DNA of 64,000 nt from assembly GCF_965140245.1 (NCBI RefSeq), contig NC_134041.1:64667306-64731305 (forward strand). The letters are read 5' to 3'. Made by a program: the position numbers and the translations under genes. Position 1 is the stretch's first letter; every line of letters begins with the position of its first letter. The notes beneath the pieces are model-generated. The model saw only the letters and a program-made list of their open reading frames with translations, ran no database searches and was not told the origin of the DNA. Of the stretch, positions 13,101-26,491 are shown in pieces. This DNA is from Athene noctua. Lineage: Eukaryota; Chordata; Aves; Strigiformes; Strigidae.

Positions 13101-16100
13101 TGAGTTCAGGGCCCTCTAAGGAAGGAAAAGCCACGGAAAGCGCTGGGTGAGCGATGGGCTGGCGATGGCGACTGCCTTGAGCTGAGCCTAGCCGAAGGGT
13201 GAGGGTCCCTGCGCCGCGCTGCTGACGTGAGCTCCCTCTCGGGAGGGTGTCACCACTCGGTACCTTCCCTACAGGGCCTGCTCCTCGATCTAGATTAAAT
13301 AACTTCTATTAGGAGGGGTAATTTAAGAGCTGACGCTATCCCTGGTAACCTAGCTCGCATATTTATACGTGATTGTTTAGGACTAGATTAATTTGTCACA
13401 AAACTTTACCACCCTCCTTTTTAAGTGAAGGAAGAGTGGAGTTTTCTTGGTTTGAAACATGGAGGTGTGGAGGATGTTGTGCCTTTTCTCTCTGTAGTCA
13501 TTTGGGACCAATGCCATCCTTCTATCTAGGCTACAAGAAAATGTTTTCACGTCGCTGAATCTTCATTCACATTAATTAGGTCTTTATTTTCACGCCTTTA
13601 TATGATACCTGCCCGGCTTTCTACACTAAATCTGTTATTTATTTATTTACTTACTTGAACCTGCCATTGGAAGAAAAATGGAGGAATGTTAAATATGTTC
13701 CTGTCTTCCAGCTGAGGTGTATGCAAACCTGGCTTGAATTTCAAACAGGTCCTCATGCAATCAAATCCTTAGAGGTGCTCCTTGCTTTGAGGAAGGGTAT
13801 AATCTGCTTGGCTGTGATGACAAAGAAATAAGGTTTCTCGGAGTCGTGTTAGGCAGAAATTTGTGAGATTTAATTTAGTGTCTTGCTCCATTATAAGTTT
13901 TTCCACGGGCTTGGACAATTCATTTGAGACTGTGCTTATGTCTGTTCTTTATCTGTAAAGTGCGAGTAATTGCACATCTGTTAACTTGGAGGAACATTTT
14001 GAAGATAAAGTGGGTTTAAGATTATGTGTATAATACCCGTAATACCTGCGTGCAGCTAAAATATTAAATAGCTGATTAAGTGAACTGCTACTTATTATAT
14101 TTCTGCTCTAAGAAGGAAAATGCTGAGTAACCTCATTAGCTATGATAGTTACTTCTGTACTTCGCTGGGATAAGTATGAGCAGGATTTAGACCTCTCTCT
14201 CTTAGGTTCCCTTTGTACAGATTATTGGAAGAAAAATATGACAGCAGGTCTTACCGGCTAAAGCTGAGATTTTGAGTTCCAGTTGAATGCTGTCTCATTA
14301 GGAATCCAAATTGCTGTAGCCGTTGGTTTATCATTCATACCAAGAAAGAAATCCTAATTTTATTGGGCTACGATTTTTTTTTTCCATATTTTCACTGTGT
14401 TTATAGTTCAGGAAAGTTCATTTTCTATATACAGATGTTTTTGGGTAAGGAACTAAACTGATGATTGGAAAATGCTCGTTTCTTATCCTGCGGATGGGGA
14501 TTATGAAAACTAGTCCCTTGTGGTGTGTACGAGCAGTGGAATCACTTGCCTAATAAAGATGTTCTCAATAGATGCAGAATTCTGCACTGGTTAAATTATC
14601 ATGCAGCCTGTACAGTTAGGAAATAAATGAGGGTCTGGGAGACCATGATGTATGATACCCTAAATGGCTGCATTTTGTTCATATTTGAAAGGCAGTTTAG
14701 CTTGTCGTCATTACTGATGATTTGTGCTTTTATAGCCCTTCTTTTTGCATTTCAGAAATCCTTTGTGCCCATCTGAATAATAAATCACCGTGTTTGATTT
14801 GCTCAGTAAGAGCAAATGTGAAATTACATTCTTATTAAGATGTCTTGAGAAACTGTAAGTGTGGGTGAAATTCTTTAAAGGAAAATTATGCCAACATTGT
14901 TACTGTTTTGTTTTGTCTTGTTTATTTTATTAGCTTTCTAAATCCCAGGGATATATCTCCAACTTCTTTATGGCTGAGGGAGAAATACTGCCCCGTTTAA
15001 AAATAAAAAATAAAAAAATCTGATGATACTTTTGATTGCCTTCAAACAAACGGTTTCAGATGTAAGCACCTAATGAAATCTGGAACGAGCATGAATTCTG
15101 CCTTAGAATTCAAGTTACGGACAAAATAAAGGCAAATGTAACAAATAATGGGGATACTTTTCATCTGCTTCCTATTTGCACCTTGGTGGAATAATATATT
15201 ATTTATGCAACATTGATTTCATTAGAAGGAGGATTTGGTGCAACTTTTCTGTCAAACTGGAGAACCGTTAAATGTTAGAAGGTGATGTAAACTCTGACAT
15301 CCTCAGTAAGGTTTTCCCGATTGAAATATTGAACTATTTAAAATTTGAATATAGCATAATAACACAGGCTTTTATGTGCTTTTATATGTTGCCTTAAAGT
15401 TAGAAGGCCAGACAGCAGTCTGATGCTAATGCATAATACCTTAAAAAAAAAAAAAAAAAAAGCCAAAATAGAATGTGTGAAACAAGTGAAAAATGAAAAT
15501 AATACCAAATTATGTAAGAGAGAGAAAAGTGAACACTGCAAATAGAAGTAGGTTGAATGTACCGTTTCTGTCGGTGCTCTAAAACAATATCCATATGCAG
15601 GCACCAAAATAAAATTGCCCTCACTAGTTTTGATACCTGGCAGAGGAATGGTGGCAGTGAATAAAAATGGATATAAAGAGATAGCTTGCAACGTCATGAG
15701 TATCCCAAAGCTTTAGCCATATGCTTGCAGTTAAAAGCTCCTACTGCCTTGTTTAACGAGGGGCATGTTGAAAAGGTCTAGTGGTAAGAATGTGATGGCC
15801 ACCACAAATTTTTAAAAGCGTTACACAGAATTAAAAAAAAGAGAATTTCACAGCCCGTTCGCTGTTCTGGGAGGGCAAAACTTCTGTATGGTCTTGGTCA
15901 ATATGGCCTTTCTCACACAGCTTCTTACTGCATAATGAGTAATTAAACAAGAGGGTCTGATTTAGGATTTATTTAAACATATTTTTATATACACTATATA
16001 TTTCTTAAAAGTAATAAATGTTCATGTCATAACGGAGCTTGCAAACTAGCATAGAAATATGCTTCCATAGTCCAACATTTCTTAAAAAATCAAGCCAAAA

Positions 16101-17682
16101 CAGTAACTTTTTTTAAAATCTGAAAATGGATGGAAGCTGTTAGAAAAACCTCACTTTTTAATACAGTATCAGATAATAGCAGGTCACATTAAAAGAATGG
16201 AAAGAACTGAGGCCGAGCAAAATATTTGTATCTGTATTGTTCCTAGTACTAATGTCAAATATTTGTATAGGAAAATAATATGTTAAGCTTTGAGTAGTGA
16301 GAGTGCTCCAGCTATTTATTTATTTATTTTTTAAAAATAAAGTAACTTAGGAATTTGAGGATTTGCAAATGAGGGTACGCTAAATTTATGATTGACTGTG
16401 CAGAGACTTAATTCTTTTATGTATTAAAATCTATGTGACTAAGTTTTACCTTAAGAAAGCACTATAAGAAGTTAACTTTTTAAAGCCTGAAAATCTTAAG
16501 AACACAAAATATTTAAATATGTTGTGTTATGCAGCAGGCTGATGAGAAGTAGGGGAAGCCTGATAATGACGTTAAATGGGTTTATGATTGACAGCAGAGG
16601 CTAAGTGAAGTCCTTCTTAATCCTAGGGCTGCGGCTCTCCGAAATACAGTACGATAAAAATGGCTCTGTCCTTAATACAGTATCCCAGAAATCATGTTTT
16701 ATAAAAAGTAGCACCGCATTTTGATTTTCTTCAATTTTTAAACAAGTTCAGCACTTTAAATATGAATACTTCGCAGCAGTTGAGGAGCATGATTAGCACA
16801 GGCTTTAAACCAGAGGGGTGTCAGTCAATACTGGGGTAAAGCCCAGTAACCAAAGTGGCTGTCGGGGACGAGGGTGCGTGTGCTGGGGTGGGTGCAGGGT
16901 GATGGGGAGGCGGGTTCAGGCCTGGCTGTCAGGCAGGGCTTGTAGGCAGAGCCCACTGACGGGCTCAGCAGAGTTTTCTGGTTTAGTTTTAGTGCCTGGG
17001 ACTGCGCTGGGGGATGGAGACTGGCAGTAGATGCGCAGGGTTCATGGTCACGGAAGGTGGGCTTTGGGAGGTGACTGAGTAACTTTTCTTGGAAGTCCTG
17101 CGTGCTTATAACTCGGAAATCTCTGAAAACCCAGAAGTAAATTTATATTTTTTAATAATACGGTGATGCTTCCTCGATTTGCTTCTAGGAATTCAAAGTA
17201 GTACCCTAATATCTGAGTGTTTCCACAGCCTTCCCTTCCCTGTGGCCACGCTGCTGCTTCTGCCCAAGCCTCGATGGGGAGCTTGGTTGGCTGGAGAGCT
17301 GAGTGATTGCTTCTTGTCTCCGAATGTTACTCATTCAAAAACCGTCTTGTCACAGAATTTGTGTAGTCCTTTGCTGGACCTGCTTTTGCTGCCCACCTCC
17401 GTGACTTCTGTAGCCACAACTTCCATCACTCACTGCGTTTAAAACATAGATGCCTAAATTTAAAAATACCCTCTCATATTTGCTTGAAATTCATCTCCTA
17501 TTAGCTTCAGCAGCTGCCTTTTGGTTCTAATACTGAGAAATTTGTGAGTAACAGCTGTGCACCCATTTCAACCACCACCTCTGTGAATTTGGAAATCTCA
17601 AGTCATGTAAATCCCTCCTCTGCCTTCTTGGAGGGTTCTGGGACTTTGGAGGCCCTCAGGAGGCAACTTCTCCATCCCTTTG
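10141..17682. other. Intronic sequence, no gene recognised
   Basis: No exon, RNA gene or retroposon is supportable here. Poly(A)/(T) tracts occur near 10375-10392, 11339-11352 and 15443-15461. The part from about 13.6 to 15.3 kb is repeat-free and dense in TAAT/ATTA-type homeodomain cores. It could hold conserved non-coding elements, but without alignment this is only an impression. Confidence 0.55.
15443..15461. repeat. Poly(A) tract, 19 A
   Basis: A run of 19 adenines in intronic sequence, with no attached retroposon recognised. Confidence 0.95.
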
Positions 17683-18118
17683 TCACAGAATCACAGACTG
17701 GTTTGGGTTGGAAGGGATCTTGAAGCCCATCCAGTCCCACCCCCTGCCCCGGGCAGGGCCACCTTCCACCAGCCCAGGGTGCCCAAAGCCCCGTCCAACC
17801 TGGCCTTGAACCCTTCCAGGGAGGGGGCAGCCACAGCTTCTCTGGGCAGCCTGTGCCAGGGCCTCACCCCCCTCACAGGGAAGAATTTCTGCCTCACATC
17901 TCATCTAAATCTCCCCTCTGTCAGCTGAAAACCATTCCCCCTTGTCCTGTCACTACAGGCCCTGGTCGTAGTCTCTCTCCATCTTTCTTATAAGCCCCCA
18001 TTAAGTATTGAAAGCCTGGCAGAAGGTCTCCCCGGAGCCTTCTCTTCTCCAGGCTGTCATTTTGGTTGCCCTTCCCTGTACCTTCTCCAATCTGTTATGC
18101 CCCCCTTGAGCTATGAAG
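17683..18118 (-). mobile_element. CR1 LINE fragment, 5'-truncated, minus strand
   Basis: The left end, TCACAGAATCACAGACTGG followed by TTTGGGTTGGAAGGGATCTT, is the reverse complement of the classic avian CR1 3' end (AAGGTCCCTTCCAACCCAAACC-type followed by the ATTCTGTG octamers). The element therefore points to the left, with its 3' end at 17683. The body contains familiar CR1 3' segments, including the reverse complements of the CAGGTTGGACGGGG and GGGGGAATGG regions. It lacks any intact reverse transcriptase frame, as expected for a 5'-truncated copy. The right boundary is judged by loss of recognisable CR1 sequence near 18118 and may be off by about 20 bp. Confidence 0.9.
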
Positions 18119-21100
18119 GCTGTATTTATTTATTGAATTCAGTTTTAGTTCTCTGTGAGGTGATATAAATCAAAGATTTCATTGAAGGATAGTAGTAAAC
18201 ATCACGGGAACTTTATTTGTGAGCTAAGTTTTTACTCAGGATGATGAGCTGGGATGATGAGCTAATGAAGTTTGGTTTGATGTATAATTTTGTTATTTCA
18301 CATCAATTACCAGATGACAGATAGGCTCTGCAGCAATTGATTATCTAAATAAGGGCCCTGATATCCTGTGGGAAAGCTTCTGGGGACTGACAGTGATGCT
18401 AAACGGACAGAGAGAGGCCTCCTGTAAGCTGACACGTCATGTCGCTGACATTTTTGGTGGCCGGCATGAGGGATACCAGTTCTTAAGAGGAGAGGGGAAA
18501 AAAAGGGCGACTTAATCCTACGTGCTTGGAGAGTTTCGTGGAGGAAAGGAGCACTGCCTTGCCGTGAACTGGGTTTGCGGGCGGTGCGGCCTGCGGGAGA
18601 GAGCTGCAGCATCCCCCATCCCGTGGAGCGTTCAGGTTTCTCTTGAGGCAGCTTTTGTGTTTTCACAGATCTCTGTGGTTTTTGCAGGTGTTTCTGTCCT
18701 TTTCTCTAACAAAATTAGTGAAGGATTGTGCCCCTTGCTCTTGTCACTATATTCCATAGGAGACCATTGAGCAGAGAATTTATAATGTGGGTTTTTTCAT
18801 AGTATTTTAATTAAAGTTGAAAGTATCTTGGGTTTGGGTTTATGTTTTTTTATAAAAGCTTTTTAATTTTAGATGTTGCTAGCAAAAACTAAAAGGTGAT
18901 GATTCCTGGCTATAAAAAAACTCAGGAACTGGACAAAGCAGAATGGTACATGTTAATTTTTCCAATTAATAAGGGGAAAAAAAAAAAAGTCTTCATAATT
19001 CACAGGGTTGCAATGAGTATTTTGTTTTTATTTATGCGTATTTATCGCTTGGCTTGAATTGTAAACATATTAATCCCTGCCTAACAGTTAATGACTTTGG
19101 GTAATGTTTATATTCTCTTTATGCAGAAATTGTCCATATACCTCAGAGTTACTTATAAGAATAGACTTAATAAAGTCGATTTCCTTAGCCCCCAAAGACA
19201 TTTTGTTTTACTCCAAGTAACTTTTCTAAGGTATTTTTAAAGCCCTCTTTTTTTTTTTTTTTTCCCTTCTTAAAACCTTAAATTTACTTCCTCAACAGAT
19301 AATGAGTATTTTCAGCAATACCAGCAGAAGGTACTTATTGTTTTCAAGACTTATTTTTGCCAAATGTCAAGAGTGGGTTGAGTGTTGAAGGCTCTGCCAC
19401 AACTCAGGGTTGGTTTATTTTTCTCCCGCGGTTTAAAATGTTACGCCCCAAAAGGAAGGAGTTTTGATGGCATTAAATCCATGGACATTGTGTCAGGAAA
19501 AATACTTTAAAAATAATTATATTATTGCACTCAAGTAGGAACAAAACATTTTACTTGTGTTGTGAGACAGGCACTGGGATTAATTGGGATATTTGAGATC
19601 TCTCAAGTATTTTCCCTTCTCCTTTTTTTCATATTTTTAGTATATCTGAGTAGTATTGTATCCTATAGAAATATAGTGCCGTATTTATATTCTATGATAT
19701 TTTAATGATATGGGAGTTCTGTCTAAGTACTGGAAAAGACAATGGGTGGCAAACATGCTCATATCTGTATCAGGAATAAATGGGTTACGTTGATATACCA
19801 GATTGGTTTTAGTGGAACATAAAACTCAGGAACTTTTCTTAGGAAAATTACAGAATTACCCCTGCTTCCTATAATCATTCTTGGTTAATTTAGGTAAACT
19901 ATGGGATTCAAATTGGGGGTGAAAATCTCACAGCACTGCCCCCGTCCAGCCCTCCTCCCACTCCCACAGCTTAAGTGACCATCTGTGTTTTCAGGATTGT
20001 TCCTTGCAGAGGAATAAGTTGATCTGCTTAAAAAATATTATTGATATCCAAACACTAACATGGTTCAAGCTTTCCAAAATAATCCAGGGTTTAGTAGGAC
20101 TGAAGTGGGGGGTGTTTGTGGTTTGGGAATGGAGGGTTTTCAATATATAAGCCTTTTTTACACTTGAGTGGGATAATTTTTGTTGATCCTGCTTGCAATT
20201 TACTTTTTGAGAATTATTTTTGAAAGATCTGAAGAAAAAAGGAGCTTGCACTTTTTTGAACTAGGGAAGGCCATGCAGTATTTTGCACAGATCTGAGCAT
20301 GCAAAGGCAGGAAAAGTATAATTAGTGTCTAACTCCTTCTCTGTATCCCTTGAGATTTGTGTGGCAATGCGAAGGGACTTTTTAGCATTCAATGTAGAGA
20401 AAAAATGTTCCAAATGAAAGCTAATTTCTGTCTTTGAATGGACTTGGGGACCGGACAGCTGTATACATGTGCATGAGATGAATGCATCTTCAGACTTTTA
20501 ATATGTTTTCCATCTCGGTAGTGAAACTCTTCCACTGAGAACCTCTTTGATTCCAGTGATGCTCTCCCTGGTCTCCATTCTGCTAGCTTTCATAAGGACA
20601 TAGTCCTCAAACGTTTCTCTTCAACATTTACAAGCCCAGTGCTTTAATCCACAAATTTTTTGGTGGTGGTGTTTTTTGTTTTTTTTTTTTCCTCACTGTT
20701 TGAATGTCTGAGCTGTCTTCGTCTTGATCCAAGTGCATCAGTTTCAACTTCCAGGTTTTCTTTCACGAGCTTAAAGGCAAAAATACTGGTGAGACTTATA
20801 TGAAGTACACAGAGCTGGATCTGCTGGGCCTGGGGAGTGTGCAAAGCAGCAGAGAAGGGAAGAGAAGCAGACCCACAGTTTTCAGCAACCTCTCGTGAGT
20901 ATAAAAGAGGAGTGGAACTGGACTCAAACACAAGTCTAAAAATTGGAAGCTGCAGCCCATCTTTGGCCTAGTTACTATATCTCCTTTGTTCTGAGCAGAA
21001 GTGAGCGGGGTGCTCAGATGGTGCAGGTTGCTCCAATGTTCCCAGCTTTACTGAGCTGTGGCAACTTGCAGTCTGTGATATAAAAAAACCTACACGTTTT

Positions 21101-24100
21101 TTTTTTTTTCTGCCCTCAGCTTTGTTGCTATATTATAGCCATATGAAGAAGCGTTATGTGCATAAATACGTGGATTATCATGAGAATTTTAATTAAATGA
21201 CTGAATAATAACTAAAGATGGCAGGGGAGGCAGTGTTGCTAAATTAAATTCATTCCGTATAGCTTTTGCTCTAGCCTGTGCACTGGTTTTAGTTTTACTT
21301 CTTCTTTCTTAATATTTCTTACATATTTTGAATATGTATCAAAGCAGCTGCTTTCCTTCAGTCGTGCTGATTTGAACGTACTTCACCTTGACAGAGATGT
21401 CCTAGGCCCCCACAACTCGGGTGGGAGATCCTGGATGAGTCCAGGCAAGGAGCTGAATGTCAGAAAACATGAAAGAGGTTCAGCTTAGTCGGGTTGTTAC
21501 TGCTCAGCTGGCAGTTAGGGAGGAAAAAAGGAGGAATGTGCACCCCGGGCTGCTCATGTACGCTCGCCCCGAGCGGCGTAGGGGGGATGCAGCCTGTAAG
21601 GGCTGAGCTGGGTGGAGAAACCAGCCCCTTCCCCTCGTCCCTGCGCCTGCTCCTCTCCCACTGCAGGGAGAGGTGGATTTGTACTGTCAAATGTTTTAAG
21701 TCACTGATTTTAATCTTGGTTTGGGTTTAATTTTAATTGCTTTTTCAAAGGGAGATTAATTCTCCTTTAGGTGTGGATATGTAATTAAAAAAGATCTCTC
21801 GACTTAAGTTGCTTTTGTTAACCACATGCATAGGCTGTACGTATGTGAAAGCAGTTACATAGCTGAATATACATCTAATCCTATTCTTCATGTTTAAGTG
21901 TTATTGTGTTAGAAAATGATAAATGACTTCTTATTTGTGAGGGGATTTACTTTCTTCCCTTATGATTTCTGCCAAGACGATGTTGGAAGGAAAATGAAAT
22001 TCAATTATAAATCAAAATTTATTTCAGTGGTGGAAAACTAGCACTTAAAGATGCTTTGTTATTTCTTGAATATATTGAGTGTTGGATATCATAAGGAAAA
22101 TTATCAAAACATGTTTTGCACTTTAATCATAGTGAGTTATTCAATACAGAAGGTATTCCCCTAAAATGCTTTTGGTGGATTTTGGTAGGCCTGCAAGCAC
22201 AGAGAAACCTGAATTAGCTTCATCTGGAACCGGCAGAGATTTAGGAGCAAATATTCCCTCTTGGCCCTGCGTTTTTTGCTGCCATGCCAGGCTAACTAGC
22301 AGGAGGGGAGCAGTATGCAGGCACTGGGGTGCTGCCTGCAGGTCTCGGGGTACCTGGCTGTTACCAGATGGTCCCTGGATGCAGAGGAGCTGGGAAACAG
22401 TCCCACATCTTGGCTTTTCCATGGAATGGAAAAGGGAAAGGAGATGTCCTGGGTTTAAAACGTTTAAAACTTCCAAGTATATGTTATGATCTGAAATAAA
22501 TAGAGTAAACTTCATTTAAAAAATAAAATAAAATCTGTGTGCTTGCAGAAGAAACTCCTGTGTTCATAACCTGGTTTTAATTACTTTGAAAATGTGTACA
22601 GAGAGGTGCTGGTCAGTTGCTCACTTCAGTTCTGGGCTTCCTTAAAATAGGCTTTTCAAATTTTAATTACTCCAACCGATTAGTTCTTTCAGTCATCATG
22701 CTTTTCTTGAATCCCGAATACTTTTTAAAGAAATGGATTTCAATTTAATGCTTTTTGAATTCAGCCTTTTTATTCACATGAGATAGTGCTGCTCCCATGT
22801 ACTGTTTATTCTTACCCTGAGAACTGTCAGGGAGGGTTGAAAGCAGAAATCGCCTCCCGCTGCCCTCTCTGCCCATAGCTCAGTAAGTGCTCTTGTCTTC
22901 ACAGCGTCTGCTGCCTTATTTTTCCACGCTGCATCCTGCTCTGAAATGTCATGTGGCTCCTTGGGCCTTACGGTGAGGCAGAGGTGTACCCTGCACCTAC
23001 CCAAACACTGGGCAGGTCCGAGACAGGATTGTGTAGCTCGGGCTTCGTGGCCCCACGCGGGCTCTGTGGTGTTCCTACCAGGAGTTTACTGTTCCCTTTT
23101 GTGCTGGTGAATGTTGTGATCGGCCCCAAATCAGAAGAAGCTGAGTTTGTCCTTAACCTAGCTGATAGTCTCCTTTTGTTCTGCTGCTGTTGGATTTCTG
23201 CTGAGTTTAGGTGTGCTGATTTCTGCCGTGGGAAAAGGATGAAGATCAATTTATCAGTAGCATCCTGTTGGAGCATATTATGTAGAACCTTTCGGTCATC
23301 ATTCCAAATAGTAATAAAAAAGATTTTTAATAAATTTAGTTTTTCACAACAGAAATGCTCAGCTCTTTTTGCTTAGATTGCGTATTATAGATTGATTTCA
23401 TATTCTTTTCATGAAGTATCTTTGAGCTTTGAAGCTCTTCTTGATACTGTACATCATTTAGCAATAGGTTGTCTGACAGAATCCCCCAAAGTATTCTGAG
23501 TTACTGTGAGTTTAACAGGAAATAAAATTCAAATTTAATAATGTTACGGGGAAGAACTGTGTTATTCTCTGAGACACAACAACCCATATTATCACTTTCA
23601 GGTTCTGCAGATGAGTCCTTCTCTGTTTCCTTGAACTAATGCAAAGTGCTAAATAGGTCTGTGTTCCTTGATAGTGTACCCTCATGAAATAGAGATATGA
23701 CTACTTCTCAGAATATCCATAGATAGCCTCCCACGCTGCCAGTTAAAAAATATTTAAATCTGAACTTCTTGCTTTTTGTTGTCTGAAGGAAACACTACTG
23801 AGTTTTCCCTCTGCTCCTGGCAAACCTCACACACTTTTTACAAAATCTAATAACCTGAAGAACTTACGGACAAAGTAAGACTGCCAGTGCTAGAGGGAAC
23901 CTACGTATACATCAGACAGAGAGAAAAATTTCTTGTAGACAATTCCCGTAGGATAGCGGTGGCAACGTTCCCGTCTGTCCCCGCGGCAGAGGTGGATGTC
24001 TGCTCACAGCTCTGCGACGCTCTCGCGTGGGACCCTCTGCAAATCGCATCTGCTCACCGTGCTGCTGGTTTTGTGGCTCTGTAATGGAAATAATGGGCTT

Positions 24101-25037
24101 TCTCATTCCTCGGGTGAATCGTATGCAAACTTTGGGATGAAAGTTGCAACACGTGCATTAGCAGGAGCTGTGTTCCTCCGGGCCCCGTCCTTGCATCTGT
24201 CCTGGAGGAGTGTGGGTGTGATTTGGGAGCCAAATCCAAGGGAAGAGGTGGGTAAGGTGAGGATATTCCTGGAGGCAGAGAAGAGCAATTTAACTTCTGT
24301 GAAATCCTGTTTGCTACTACTAGGTATTAACCTTTTCAGCTCCTCTTATCTGTCAATATTGATACAGAAAGTCTAACTTAAAATGTAACCTGTTTGGGAA
24401 TTGTATTTCTCTTATTTACCATATTGGTCCATGGATTTGTATAGATACTATTAATTTTGCCACTATACTATGAAATACCACAGAAAATTGAACTTAAGCT
24501 TAGCAAAAAGGACCAGACTGTTATCAGCAGGGCTATCTTTTTCTCTATTTAAGTTTTCCTGCTCTTTAGGGAGGAGGGAATGAGAATGTTGCCTATAATG
24601 GAGTTTTCTTTTTGATAACATGCAAATGTGAAAAGATCTCCATCTTTATTTTTAACACTGAGTTCCTTGCAGTAATTCCTGTCTGCAAGGACTGTGTAAC
24701 CTTCTACAGCACTGAGAGCTGAGAAGCACAGCACAAGATCAGAGAGTGCTTTCCCCATAAACGTCTTTCCATATCCACCCTCTGTTCCATCCCAAAAACT
24801 TCTGAACAGGAGAGCCGCGGTGGTATGGTGTGATGATTTATGTGATTACGCACCAAAGGCAGAAATAACTTGAAAAATGCAAAACCATCCCCAAAAAGAC
24901 CTCTTCTTGCAAGTTGCTTTTTTAATACAAGGATATCTAAACTGAATATTTCTATCAATGAAATTTAGATTGCACATGTTTGTGATCTTTCTTTCAAGCT
25001 TGTTGAGCCTCTTAAACCAATTGCTAAATGTTTTATG
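18119..25037. other. Intronic sequence, no gene recognised
   Basis: AT-rich intron between two CR1 copies. A 13-bp tandem duplication (GGATGATGAGCTG-type, 18239-18263) and T tracts near 19249-19262, 20684 and 21099-21110 are the only local structures seen. GC-richer patches around 21.5, 22.2 and 24.0 kb produce overlapping open frames on both strands without recognisable protein features. Confidence 0.55.
18239..18263. repeat. 13-bp tandem duplication
   Basis: GGATGATGAGCT occurs twice with one intervening G, a simple short tandem duplication. Confidence 0.8.
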
Positions 25038-25521
25038 TCACAAAATCACAGAATGATCTCAGTTGGAAAAGCCCCTGAAGCTCCTCCAGTCCAACCATGA
25101 CCCTCCCCCTGACCGTTCCCAACTCCCCCAGATCCCTCAGCGCTGGCTCAGCCCGACTCTTCAACCCCTCCAGGGATCCCGGGGACTCCCCCCTGCCCTG
25201 GGCAGCCCATTCCAACGCCCGACAGCCCCTTCTGCACAGAAATCCTTCCTCAGAGCCAGCCTGACCCTGCCCTGGGCAGCTTGAGGCCATTCCCTCGGGG
25301 CCTGGCGCTGGGGCCTTGGCTCCAGAGACTCATCCCCCCTCTCTGCCCCCTCCTGGCAGGGAGTTGCAGAGGGCCAGGAGGTCTCCCCTCAGCCTCCTCT
25401 GCTCCAGACTGAACCCCCCCAGTTCCCCCAGCCGCTCCCCAGCAGACCTGTGCTCCAGACCCTGCCCCAGCTCCGTTGCCCTTCTCTGGCCACGCTCGAG
25501 CCATTCAGTGGCCTTTCATTA
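25038..25521 (-). mobile_element. CR1 LINE fragment, 5'-truncated, minus strand
   Basis: This copy begins at its 3' end with the octamer-like TCACAAAATCACAGAATGATCTCAG (reverse complement of the CR1 tail) and continues TTGGAAAAGCCCC. Further right are known CR1 segments such as the reverse complement of the CCAGAGAAGGGCAACGGAGCTGGGGCAGGG region. It belongs to a different subfamily from the copy at 17683. The first 309 bp align without gaps to the plus-strand copy at 44920-45228, with eight mismatches by my hand count. About 175 bp of additional 5' sequence is present here and missing from that copy. Overlapping open frames of about 80 codons on both strands are CR1 3' region, not genes. Confidence 0.9.
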
Positions 25522-26127
25522 TCTCTGTAGCTGGTGCCAATGCAGCAGCGTGGGTCACGCGGTTAAAACCCAACCTCTCTGGTCGGTGAGGATGCTGCAG
25601 GGAGAAGACACTCTCCTGTGCTGGTTGTGCATGTGTCTGCATCTCGGCTGTATTATCCTCTCGCTTCAGTTTTATTTTAGCTCTTTGGTGACTTCTGTTT
25701 GCTCCAAAGAAAGTTTAGTTTTTGTTCCTTGTCATTTATCTGACACTGAGTGCTAGAACAGATAGGTCTTTCATTTTGTGAGTGCTTCAGAGGATGATAA
25801 TAATAATTATAGTTAAATTAGCTTCCTAACAATAATGTGAAGAAAGTAAGACATAATTTTGTGTTGGGAAATCTGTAATAAACAAGATGAAAAGCTTTCC
25901 CAGGGGCGAGGAAGACAGTTAGTCTGAGGTTCATATTAGCATCAGGAACTTCGTTATTCCCATGTGAAGGCAGTACCAAGATGACTGCACTGTCTCTTCG
26001 TGCCGCGTGTGAGTGTGCACCCGGTTGTGTGGGCCATTGGGTCGTGTAGCTGTTGCTCCTCCTTGATGCTGGGGACAGGGAGGGGTGGAGGCCTCCCTGT
26101 TTTGGTATGAGTAATACCCAAAATGCT
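25522..26127. other. Intronic sequence, nothing recognised
   Basis: Short stretch between the CR1 copy and the minisatellite. No gene or repeat recognised. Confidence 0.6.
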
Positions 26128-26491
26128 GAAAACGGTTGAGGATTTTAGAAAATATGAAAACGGTTGAGGATTTTAGAAAATATGAAAACGGTTGAGGATT
26201 TTAGAAAATATGAAAACGGTTGAGGATTTTAGAAAATATGAAAACGGTTGAGGATTTTAGAAAATATGAAAACGGTTGAGGATTTTAGAAAATATGAAAA
26301 CGGTTGAGGATTTTAGAAAATATGAAAACGGTTGAGGATTTTAGAAAATATGAAAACGGTTGAGGATTTTAGAAAATATGAAAACGGTTGAGGATTTTAG
26401 AAAATATGAAAACGGTTGAGGATTTTAGAAAATATGAAAACGGTTGAGGATTTTAGAAAATATGAAAACGGTTGAGGATTTTAGAAAAGAT
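26128..26491 (+). repeat. 28-bp minisatellite, 13 copies, MYB-type site per unit
   Basis: The unit GAAAACGGTTGAGGATTTTA+GAAAATAT is 28 bp and starts at 26128. Thirteen units run head to tail with no length change. The first twelve are identical and the last differs by a single T-to-G at its 26th base. Such homogeneity implies a very recent expansion or ongoing homogenisation, so copy number is probably polymorphic. The complement of AACGGTTG, CAACCGTT, fits the vertebrate MYB consensus YAACNGHH. The array lies in the DOCK1 intron, 8.3 kb before the first exon and 0.6 kb right of a CR1. There are no spacers, so it is not a CRISPR-type array. Confidence 0.98.

Noticed and set aside
13600..15300. 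Possible conserved non-coding block rich in TAAT cores
   Set aside because: Impression from composition only. AT-rich intron produces such cores by chance and no alignment is available.
26128..26491. CRISPR-like regular repeats of 28 bp
   Set aside because: Units are directly adjacent with no spacers, and the context is vertebrate intron, so it is a minisatellite.
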